DNA of 25,419 nt from a virus. The DNA is taken from positions 7,099 to 32,517 of the IMG/VR virus record IMGVR_UViG_3300003410_000023. One strand, 5' to 3'. A program made the translations under genes and the position numbers. The notes beneath the pieces are model-generated. The model was not told the origin of the DNA and made no database searches. It worked only from the letters and a program-made list of their open reading frames with translations. Of the stretch, positions 15,812-23,224 are shown piece after piece (the stretch's first letter is position 1; each line of letters begins with the position of its first letter).

Positions 15812-16679
15812 TGGTGAGATGCTTTTCAAATTCTTTTATTGACTTAGACGTAATATATTTCGATAATTCAGAATTTATTCTATATTCAACGTTCCTATCC
15901 ATGACAAGCTTTCTATCAGGAAATGCATATCTGGGAAAGTTCTTGTCAAGTTTACCATCTAGAATATATTTATAAACCAAACAATTTAGGACATGCTGCT
16001 CTGGACAACTGTGTGTAAATACTGGATATGGGTTTGGGTTTGGATATTTAGTTAATAAGTCCTTTCTCTTGCACAGATTCTTATACTCTCTAAAGAATTC
16101 TCTAGACCTAGGGGTGTTTTTAACTATTATCCTGCTAGAAGCTATCTCGTAACATCTGGATACAATGTCAGATTCAATTTTATTACCTATTATTGCATCC
16201 GTTGTGTATCTTTTTCCGTGTTGTGATACCAGATAATCTTTCTGAAGTCCGAAGTGTTCAAAAGGCATAAAGAAGTCTGACCTGTTTTCATAAAGGAGGA
16301 ATTCTATTATCTCCTTAATATTTTCCCAGTCTGTTTGCCAATATTGTGGATATTTATGAAAATTACAATCATGGTAGATCAGTATATCATTCTCTTCTAT
16401 CTCATTGAGTGTTTTATCTATTATAAAGGATTTAAAATCACCACATCCATTAGAGTTTAATCCAGGATTTAGATTGAAAACACCCTCGTGGAATTCACAA
16501 AATCCTTCGCTACCCTCGCATTCCTTAATGGATGTCGGAGTGTATATTGTAACGACATCAAAGAAATTCCCGAGAAGTAACCTAATATTATCTCCGTTAT
16601 CACTAAGATCTATACCGGAATCGTAAGGAGGTCCCTGACTACAAAAGCTAATAAAATAAATCTTTTCCTTCCTCTCCAC
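15747..16679 (-). CDS. Putative glycosyltransferase-like protein (GT-A type), GTG start
   Basis: This 310-aa protein begins at a GTG (16679). No in-frame ATG occurs near the start, and an in-frame TAA lies four codons upstream. The layout fits a poorly characterised family of GT-A-like proteins: IYFISFCSQGPPYDSG with later FFDVVTIYT (residues 7-47), then IIDKTLNEIEENDILIYHDC (86-105), where YHDCN takes the place of a DxD metal motif. A C-terminal PEQHVLNCLVYKY (226-238) resembles the HxxDQxxL acceptor-side segment. This match is from memory of family patterns, so the activity is tentative. It is the first gene of a three-enzyme island and overlaps the kinase-like gene by 65 bases. Possible targets are host or virion glycans. 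Confidence 0.55.
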   Translation of the reverse strand: MERKEKIYFISFCSQGPPYDSGIDLSDNGDNIRLLLGNFFDVVTIYTPTSIKECEGSEGFCEFHEGVFNLNPGLNSNGCGDFKSFIIDKTLNEIEENDILIYHDCNFHKYPQYWQTDWENIKEIIEFLLYENRSDFFMPFEHFGLQKDYLVSQHGKRYTTDAIIGNKIESDIVSRCYEIASSRIIVKNTPRSREFFREYKNLCKRKDLLTKYPNPNPYPVFTHSCPEQHVLNCLVYKYILDGKLDKNFPRYAFPDRKLVMDRNVEYRINSELSKYITSKSIKEFEKHLTNDRENKDIRGTKKFREDLFST

Positions 16680-16737
16680 TAGTAAAAGTTAATCTCAATG
16701 GATTATAGGAATTAAAGGCCAATAAGTTTCTAGACTA

Positions 16738-19119
16738 TCACTCCCTTGTTATAACGAGCATGGAATCAGAAATGTCAGGAGTAATGTCATCAATTCGATC
16801 AACACCTATTCTTTTGCAGTGCTTAGAAAGACTATTCATAATAGGCTTAACTTTACTCAAACTCTCTTTCATATTATTAACCTTATCTGGATCTTCGGTG
16901 CTTCCGATAATTGTGGATTTTAGAATATCGCTATCCACAGAATTTGTATCAAACAAAGCTATTTTTTCACTAGACATCTTTCCTCTCTTACCTAGAGATC
17001 CGTTCTTTCTTATATCAGAAATTAACTCATCTTCTGTAATATCCAAAGAGTTACATAACATTTTTACTGCCGGGGTCCATTCATCTTTATCTCTATTATA
17101 AGTTATTAAAGGTGAACAAACAATTACAGTATTGTACAAAGCTCTAAGCTCCCCAGGACTAAGACTTGAGATCCCATCGTTACCAAGCATTCCTTTTATA
17201 CTAGATACCAAGGATCTCATAGAATTTGGTCTAATGTAACCACCAGATACCTCATCCATATTTGGAACAAAAGATCCCTCTAATTCTTCGTATATAGAAG
17301 CAACCTCACTTAGACTTTCTTCTTTAGCAAGCTTACAATTGGATGTCATTACTTCATCCAAGACTTTTGATTTTATCTCAGATCCAACACCACCGAAATT
17401 TTTCCAGTACGAGGTGTACCAGTTTCCAAACTTGTGTACATCATCAATATCATCACCAGCAATTGATTTATACCTCTTCCAATTGCAAGGCTTATTTACA
17501 CTACCTGAAATCCTCTTTGTTGGGAAAAGAGAGCAGTTGTCGTTATCGTCAACCATAACAAAGAAAGAAACAGGTTTATCTCCAGAAATTGCCTTAGTCC
17601 AACAATCGACGTAATCATGAGGACAAGATCCCTTAAGAGTTCCATCTTCTTTTAAGAAATCTTCAGCTTCCGCATTTTTATTATAATCTTTTGTTCTTAA
17701 AAGCTTAGCAAGTGCTTCAGCTAGTGAATAGTCAGAGGTTGTTGGTTGAGAAATTGATTCATCATCTTCGGCCAACTCCTGGCTGTAATTCTTAATATTA
17801 ACTTCTATCTCATTAGGATCAATATAAGTCATAGCCTCCATTAATCTCATGAACTCCTCCGCTGATAATGCATTGCTGGATTCCCTTACCGATGAATAAG
17901 AACCTCGAAGTTGACTGATTGCTTCCTTGATAGTCTCCTTATTTTCTTTTGAAACCTGATCTAGTTTAAGAATTATATCAAGCAATGGCTTATCCAATTT
18001 TCCATTTACATCCTTATTACCTAAAGTAGATTGGATTGACTTCACTGCGACTTCAGTTGCAGTTTCATACTTACCGTTAGCACCACCTCTTGGATCCATT
18101 AGATTTTTAATTGGTACAAATGCATCGATAAGTGCTTTTTGTACAGCAGCGATTAGCCCAGAACCTTTAAGTTTTGTGTCATTATCCTTATCCCCAATCT
18201 TCAGAGGGAAAACTCTATCATTCATTTTAGTTTCCTTGTCTTCTAGGTCTTCTCTAACCTTTATCTCAATTAAACCTTCATCAGTATTGGATTTAGTAAC
18301 CTTGTCTAGAGCGTTAGTCATTATATCAAAGAAATCCGCAAACTTAGCTTCTAGATCATCATCCTTCATAAGTTTTGCCATAATAGACTCTACAGCTTTA
18401 ACAGAGTATTGAGCATACTCCTGTGCAAGGTTATCTGCTTTCTTTTCAAGTTCAGCAAGTGTTTTTCTGTCATTGTCAGAGAAAGTAGCCTTATCGCTAT
18501 TAATAGACGAAAGCTTTTGTGCTAGTGTTGTAAATAGTCTGTGCCAATCTCTTCCATAACCAGATTTAGCATCCTTGCCCTTAGAATCAACAATGTTGTT
18601 AATCAACATTTTCTTCAATCTATGGACCCTTCCCGGAACCCCAATTTCATTGGACTCGTTCAATTTTTCCTGGTACTCATCGGCAGTTCTCTTTACACTC
18701 TCAACTAGTTTTTTCCCAGCTGATTTAAAATTTTGGATAGCTTTTGACTCGAGGGATGGATCAAGTTCAACCATTCTTTTGATTGCATCACCAATTAAAT
18801 CAATCGAATCCAAATAAGATTTTTTGAGAGGTGAAAGTATAGAATCGTGCAATTCTGTATCCTCACAAGCATCTTTAATGTTAGCAATCAATCCTTTGAT
18901 AGTGGATGTATCTCCAATCATTTCAATCTTCTTTGCAAAAGACTCGTACGTTCTGTTCCTATCAGAAGCGAAATCAAAAATAATCTTCTTACAAGCTGCC
19001 AAAAGGGTATCAATTGATATTTTCAATACATCATCAACATCCTTATTCTCATAGAGCTTAAAAGTATCTATGGATAATTGATTTGCTACTGGGTTATTTC
19101 TAAGATAATTGTTTGACAT
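16738..19119 (-). CDS. Large 793-aa mostly helical protein, candidate internal head protein
   Basis: The N-terminus MSNNYLRNNPVANQLSIDTF followed by KLYENKD fits the leader pattern (hydrophobic/aromatic helix, then LYE-N) seen in other candidate packaged proteins here. Residues 30 to about 440 are helical with long Lys/Glu/Asp-rich stretches. A distinct central domain near residues 490-580 has several Cys/Trp residues (GSCPHDYVDCWTKAIS; NKPCNWKRYKS; FGNWYTSYWKNFGG) and may be globular. The C-terminal 200 residues are helical again. No known enzymatic motif is seen, and the family is not recognised. It follows the 90-aa gene by three bases. Its size and position after the capsid gene suggest a major inner-head component. 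Confidence 0.85.
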   Translation of the reverse strand: MSNNYLRNNPVANQLSIDTFKLYENKDVDDVLKISIDTLLAACKKIIFDFASDRNRTYESFAKKIEMIGDTSTIKGLIANIKDACEDTELHDSILSPLKKSYLDSIDLIGDAIKRMVELDPSLESKAIQNFKSAGKKLVESVKRTADEYQEKLNESNEIGVPGRVHRLKKMLINNIVDSKGKDAKSGYGRDWHRLFTTLAQKLSSINSDKATFSDNDRKTLAELEKKADNLAQEYAQYSVKAVESIMAKLMKDDDLEAKFADFFDIMTNALDKVTKSNTDEGLIEIKVREDLEDKETKMNDRVFPLKIGDKDNDTKLKGSGLIAAVQKALIDAFVPIKNLMDPRGGANGKYETATEVAVKSIQSTLGNKDVNGKLDKPLLDIILKLDQVSKENKETIKEAISQLRGSYSSVRESSNALSAEEFMRLMEAMTYIDPNEIEVNIKNYSQELAEDDESISQPTTSDYSLAEALAKLLRTKDYNKNAEAEDFLKEDGTLKGSCPHDYVDCWTKAISGDKPVSFFVMVDDNDNCSLFPTKRISGSVNKPCNWKRYKSIAGDDIDDVHKFGNWYTSYWKNFGGVGSEIKSKVLDEVMTSNCKLAKEESLSEVASIYEELEGSFVPNMDEVSGGYIRPNSMRSLVSSIKGMLGNDGISSLSPGELRALYNTVIVCSPLITYNRDKDEWTPAVKMLCNSLDITEDELISDIRKNGSLGKRGKMSSEKIALFDTNSVDSDILKSTIIGSTEDPDKVNNMKESLSKVKPIMNSLSKHCKRIGVDRIDDITPDISDSMLVITRE

Positions 19120-19122
19120 CTT

Positions 19123-19395
19123 TTAGTAAATATTTGTTGTATCTCCGGAATCAGCTTTTGCATCCATAGCATTAGCTAAAGCATTTAAAAGGGCTGGCAT
19201 TTGACCAACCAATCTTGCCTGGTTTCTTACACTAGCTGCCTTTTCCTTGAGATCTGTTGTTTCTTTCTGCTTAGCTATTTCTTCAGCTATCAAAGACTGT
19301 TGTTCATTAACATCAGCTTTAGCCTTGATCAGATCTTCGTTTGCGCCCTCAAAAAGGTTTTGAAAGTCAGATATTCTTTTTATATGATTATGCAT
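19123..19395 (-). CDS. Small helical protein with capsid-targeting-like leader
   Basis: This protein has 90 residues from the ATG at 19395. A reading from a TTG at 19407 adds four residues, but the ATG gives the 8-base overlap (ATGCATAA) with the preceding stop. The sequence MHNHIKRISDFQNLFEGANE has a basic/aromatic helix and an LFE-G site, the closest match in the window to the T4 internal-protein cleavage consensus. The remainder is a single long Ala/Glu/Lys/Gln helix (NEQQSLIAEEIAKQKETTDL) and an Ala-rich segment, likely coiled coil. It sits between two other helical genes. Confidence 0.8.
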   Translation of the reverse strand: MHNHIKRISDFQNLFEGANEDLIKAKADVNEQQSLIAEEIAKQKETTDLKEKAASVRNQARLVGQMPALLNALANAMDAKADSGDTTNIY

Positions 19396-20281
19396 ACCTT
19401 CTAGCAATAGTTATTTTTGTTCTCAAATCCCTTATTTGTTTCATTAGGGTTTCCCTTAATTCTGAAATACTATTCTTAACACTATCATCAGATAATCCTT
19501 TCTTTTTAGCCTGAGCTTCAAGACGATCTCTTTCAGTATCTAATGTAGCGTACCTTTCATTCCTCTCAGACTGCATAGCCTTAATTAAAGCACCAACCTG
19601 ACTCTTTTCGAGGTCTTGTACAAATTTGGTAAATTGAGGAGCATTCATAGAAAAGATAGGATCCATTGAAAAATTAGAACTTGTTATAGCCCTACTTTCA
19701 GCATCCGATTTAAGCGTAGAGGGCTTTGCTAAATCAAGCTTACCAAACTTTTCTCTAAACCTTTCATCCTTCTCTTTAGCATCCAAAGCTGCTTTCTTAT
19801 ACTTATCATAAAGTTCACCAGCAACAGAATCGTCAGTAAGACCTTTTGCCAGCTTGTACATTTTTTCAGCCAAGTCCGCTTCCAGCTCGGATTTTTTCAA
19901 ATTCCAGTAAGAAACCAATCTCTGCTTTCCATTTACAAGCTTTTCGACTCGATCATCAACCTTGGAAATATCAGCCTTCCTCTTTTTATTCAGTGCAGTG
20001 AGAAGCTTCTGATTCCTGTCGATCATTCTTTCTAGCTTCTTAGCTTCAGCAGGATCGCTTTTTGTCTGGGCTTTCTTTACCTCCAGTGCATCTATATCAG
20101 TTTGGATTTCATTCCAATCTTTAGAATATTGGGTCTCTATTGAATTAACATCAGAAAGCAATGTATCTATCTTAGATATAGTTCCTCCGAAGTTAGAACT
20201 TAACCAATTCATTATCTTATCTAGGCTAGAGTCCTTCTCATTTAAATTCTGAGATTCCCATTCTTTAAAATTTAACAACAT
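19388..20281 (-). CDS. Coiled-coil protein, candidate internal head protein
   Basis: This 297-aa protein starts MLLNFKEWESQNLNEKDSSL, with an LNE-K site after an aromatic helix. Nearly the whole remainder is predicted helical and highly charged, with heptad-like spacing (DALEVKKAQTKSDPAEAKKL; NRQKLLTALNKKRKAD; LETQ-type Glu/Lys runs), ending KKGLSDDSVKNSISELRETL. No globular or enzymatic motif is visible. It begins one base after the 366-aa gene's stop. The two proteins share composition and may be related or interact. Confidence 0.82.
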   Translation of the reverse strand: MLLNFKEWESQNLNEKDSSLDKIMNWLSSNFGGTISKIDTLLSDVNSIETQYSKDWNEIQTDIDALEVKKAQTKSDPAEAKKLERMIDRNQKLLTALNKKRKADISKVDDRVEKLVNGKQRLVSYWNLKKSELEADLAEKMYKLAKGLTDDSVAGELYDKYKKAALDAKEKDERFREKFGKLDLAKPSTLKSDAESRAITSSNFSMDPIFSMNAPQFTKFVQDLEKSQVGALIKAMQSERNERYATLDTERDRLEAQAKKKGLSDDSVKNSISELRETLMKQIRDLRTKITIARRYA

Positions 20282-20282
20282 C

Positions 20283-21383
20283 TTAGACTAATTTTTTTAT
20301 TAAGTTACCAATCTTCTTTAGGGTTACGTCGGATTTCATATCAACAACATCTTTTGTTATTCCCGAACCAGCATCATTACCATCAGCTATTGCAGAATTG
20401 ATCTTACTAAAAAGGCCAGTTAAAGCAGATTCATTAGAAATGGATTTACCTTTAGACTTGATAGCATCGGAGTAAACACTAATCAGATTTTCAAGGGAAT
20501 CGACCTCATTTGCTTTATCCTCCAGGTCCTTTATCCCATTAGAAATCTTTCCAGAAGATTTAACCTCTTCGTATGTCGGGGACTTTGACATGAACTGTTT
20601 TACATCATTTAGAACCTTCGACATCTGTGATTTTATGTCCTTAACACGTTCCTTAGATTTTTCTTTTAGAGATACGATAACGTTAATATCGTTAATAGAG
20701 ATCCTTTTTCTCAAAGATGCAACATCCTCTAGCTCTGAGTCCTTTATGGAAGATTTTGTTCTTGCAGAATCTTTGGATTTAGAAACAAAAGACTCCGCTT
20801 TCTTAGAAGCAGTCTCTAGATCATTCTTAAGCTTCTTTATTGAGCTATCGTCGGAAGACTTTTGTTTTGCAAGTTCATATTCAAACTTAGCTAGATCATA
20901 CTTATCGTCCAAAAAACCGGCCTCGTAATATTCTTTTCTCCTTGGGTTTTTACCTATAGTTTTTTCTAGAAGATTCATTCCTTTATTCATCTGTTCCCTT
21001 TTCATCTTAACAAACGAACGGAATTCTTTTCTCTTTCTTTCTATCTGAGATCTCAAACGGGAAATTTCATTAGAACTAGAACCTTTTTTTCGTGCTTCTT
21101 CTACCTTACCCTCTATATCAAGAATATCATCCTCCATGTCATATTCCTTTCTGATTATCTCCTTTTGAATTTCAAGATTACCCTTCCTAATAGTATCTAT
21201 AACGGATAATCTAGAAAAAGGTCCGAATAAAGTCTTAGAAACTGAATTTTTCAAAGTATCAAGAGCTTTACCCTCATTAAGATTATAATAATCCAATAAG
21301 AGACCAGCGAAAACAACCTGATCTACTTCTTCTGAAAGATCTCTTTCGAACAGGAACTGCTTATGTGAGTTTAATTTATTCAT
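20283..21383 (-). CDS. Lys/Ser-rich coiled-coil protein, candidate internal head protein
   Basis: This 366-aa protein is the first gene after the capsid terminator. The N-terminus MNKLNSHKQFLFERDLSEEV contains an LFE-R site, and a second possible site (YYNLNEG) lies near residue 37. The body is long charged helices (EISRLRSQIERKRKEFRSFV; LAKFEYELAKQKSSDDSS) with many Lys, Ser and Glu residues, giving a basic character that could contact packaged DNA. No enzymatic motif is seen. Two overlapping TATA-type boxes lie just upstream. Confidence 0.82.
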   Translation of the reverse strand: MNKLNSHKQFLFERDLSEEVDQVVFAGLLLDYYNLNEGKALDTLKNSVSKTLFGPFSRLSVIDTIRKGNLEIQKEIIRKEYDMEDDILDIEGKVEEARKKGSSSNEISRLRSQIERKRKEFRSFVKMKREQMNKGMNLLEKTIGKNPRRKEYYEAGFLDDKYDLAKFEYELAKQKSSDDSSIKKLKNDLETASKKAESFVSKSKDSARTKSSIKDSELEDVASLRKRISINDINVIVSLKEKSKERVKDIKSQMSKVLNDVKQFMSKSPTYEEVKSSGKISNGIKDLEDKANEVDSLENLISVYSDAIKSKGKSISNESALTGLFSKINSAIADGNDAGSGITKDVVDMKSDVTLKKIGNLIKKLV

Positions 21384-21396
21384 TATGCAACTGCCA

Positions 21397-21411
21397 CATT
21401 TATATTATATA
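21397..21411 (-). promoter_or_regulatory. Candidate late promoter for the internal-protein unit
   Basis: The minus strand reads TATATAAT (21411-21404) overlapping TATAAATG (21404-21397), ending 13 bases before the ATG at 21383. It follows the capsid terminator, so it probably restarts transcription for the downstream unit. Confidence 0.5.
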
Positions 21412-21423
21412 TCCCATATCAAT

Positions 21424-21453
21424 AAAAAAACCCCAGACAAAAGTCTGGGGTTT
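21424..21453 (-). terminator. Strong rho-independent terminator after the major capsid gene
   Basis: CCCCAGAC (21431-21438) pairs with GTCTGGGG (21443-21450) around an AAAA loop. Flanking A and T bases extend the stem, and the minus-strand transcript ends in a run of seven Ts. It begins 26 bases after the capsid stop. Confidence 0.95.
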
Positions 21454-21478
21454 AATATTAGTGTGTACTAACTACTGA

Positions 21479-23200
21479 TTAGGATAAACCTCCAGTAGGA
21501 ACGTTCACGTGGAAACAGAAGTACATAGTTTCTGGGTGGAAACCTGCTTCTACTAGTGCGTAACGAGACTTAACCGCAATCTTAGGTGACATAGTACCTT
21601 CAGAGATTGTTTGGATAGACTCAGCCATCATGTAAGGCATGAACTTAAGTCCTGGTTCGTCGTCACCACCTTTTCTACCAACTAATACTCTGTTATCACC
21701 GAACTTCATGTTCTGATCAACATAAACAGTCATACCTGCAAGCGAACCTACTGGGTAAAGTGTACCGTTGTTTTGAGTTAGTGTGTTAGAGAAAGGTGCA
21801 AAAGTGAACTGAGAGATGTCTTGCAATGCACTTGCAACGTTAGCGTTAGTAACGATGAAGTTAGCAGGACCTCTTCTTCCTCTGTTAGCTACTACGTTAG
21901 CAGAAGCTAAGATTCTAGAGAATAGTCTTCTCTGTAGAGTTGACAAGTTCTCGTATCCTCCTGAAGCAGGACCTGCAACAGATGAGATTGTAAGACCAGT
22001 GTCAGACTTACCTACGTAAGAAGGAATAGTGTAAGAACCTGCAGTACCACCGATAACGAGGTTTAGGTTCAAGTTTTGTCCTTCTGTAGTTAAGAATTCG
22101 TCGTGGTTAGACCATCCAAGAGCAAATGCTCTAGAAAGGATGTGCTTGTTGATAGCTTGAGATACTTCGTTAACCAATGCATTTTCGATCATTGAGATAA
22201 CGTCGATACCAAATTGCTTGTTCAAGTCTTGGATTTGCTCAGTAGTTACTGAAGCAGCTACTTGGAAAGTATCAGCTTCAACGAACTTAGTGAACGTTGA
22301 AAGACCCATTGATTGGTAGTAAGTGCTCTCACCAACACCTCTTAGCATTGGGTTGTAAGTCTTAGTACCGTCTACGAATGGACCTTGAAAGTCTTGGTCG
22401 TTGTTGAAACCAGCACCAGAGAATCCTTGGATGTGATCCTCAAGAGCTTTTACCAATTCTGCTCTTGCAGTTGTAGTACCTGCTTGAGCACCGTCTACTG
22501 AAGTACCAATTTTAGTAGCACCACCATCAAGAACTGCAGAAACAGTTTCACCAGCTGTTAATCCTTCTATCCTGAAGATTGGGAAACCATCAATTCTAGA
22601 TAGACCAACAAACTTAGTAGTGATGTAAGCACCTGCTGAAGAAGCGTTAGTGATGTAGTAAGTAGTACCTACTGCAAAATCTGCAGGATATCCAGCAGCT
22701 GGAGTAGTCAATTGTACCTTGATCATAGATGGTGCAGTTGCTAGTGCATCTGCAGCAGTTGAACCAGCTGTTGTTGGGCTGATTTTACCACCTGAGTATA
22801 CGTAATCTAGGTAAGAAAGTACGCCAGTAGGACCTGACATAGGAATTACAGGAACGATATCGAATCCAACAGTCTTCGCAGCAACCTGAATTGCCAATGG
22901 AAGAAGTGAAGGAAACTTATCTCCTGAACCTTGGTTAGCAGAGTTGTAGAAAGCTGCGTTAGCTTGGTTACCTACTGCTGCACCAGTTGAGTTATACCCA
23001 CCTGGGTATGCGGGTGGAGCTACGGCACCCATACCGTTTACAGTTGCTAGTGACTGATATGCACCAGCAGACTCGTTTAATGAATGGTAATGGCAATACT
23101 TGCTCAACCATCCTTTTTTCTCAGCATCTTGAATTCCTGCCTTCTGCTCAATGATAGGAGACCAGGTTTCGAAGATTTCTGCTTCGTTGATTAGTTTCAT
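21479..23200 (-). CDS. Major capsid protein, T4 gp23-like
   Basis: This 573-aa protein forms the head shell. The N-terminus (LINEAEIFETWSPIIEQ) parallels the T4 gp23 leader, and a probable prohead-protease site LNE-S lies at residues 41-44 (YHSLNESAGAY). This would leave a mature form of about 530 residues. The HK97-type core follows: FPSLLPLAIQVAAKTVGFDI then VPVIPMSGPTGVLSYLDYVY as in gp23, later ANFIVTNANVASALQDIS, MTVYVDQNMKFGDNRVLVG and MSPKIAVKSRYALVEAG. Residues 130-270 are Ala/Thr/Gly-rich and fit an inserted domain at the position of the gp23/gp24 insertion. The coding sequence looks less AT-rich and more codon-biased than its neighbours, as expected for a very highly expressed gene. 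Its leader is A-rich (AATATAATAAAAAG before ATG), without Shine-Dalgarno. Confidence 0.95.
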   Translation of the reverse strand: MKLINEAEIFETWSPIIEQKAGIQDAEKKGWLSKYCHYHSLNESAGAYQSLATVNGMGAVAPPAYPGGYNSTGAAVGNQANAAFYNSANQGSGDKFPSLLPLAIQVAAKTVGFDIVPVIPMSGPTGVLSYLDYVYSGGKISPTTAGSTAADALATAPSMIKVQLTTPAAGYPADFAVGTTYYITNASSAGAYITTKFVGLSRIDGFPIFRIEGLTAGETVSAVLDGGATKIGTSVDGAQAGTTTARAELVKALEDHIQGFSGAGFNNDQDFQGPFVDGTKTYNPMLRGVGESTYYQSMGLSTFTKFVEADTFQVAASVTTEQIQDLNKQFGIDVISMIENALVNEVSQAINKHILSRAFALGWSNHDEFLTTEGQNLNLNLVIGGTAGSYTIPSYVGKSDTGLTISSVAGPASGGYENLSTLQRRLFSRILASANVVANRGRRGPANFIVTNANVASALQDISQFTFAPFSNTLTQNNGTLYPVGSLAGMTVYVDQNMKFGDNRVLVGRKGGDDEPGLKFMPYMMAESIQTISEGTMSPKIAVKSRYALVEAGFHPETMYFCFHVNVPTGGLS

Positions 23201-23224
23201 CTTTTTATTATATTTTTTAGATTT

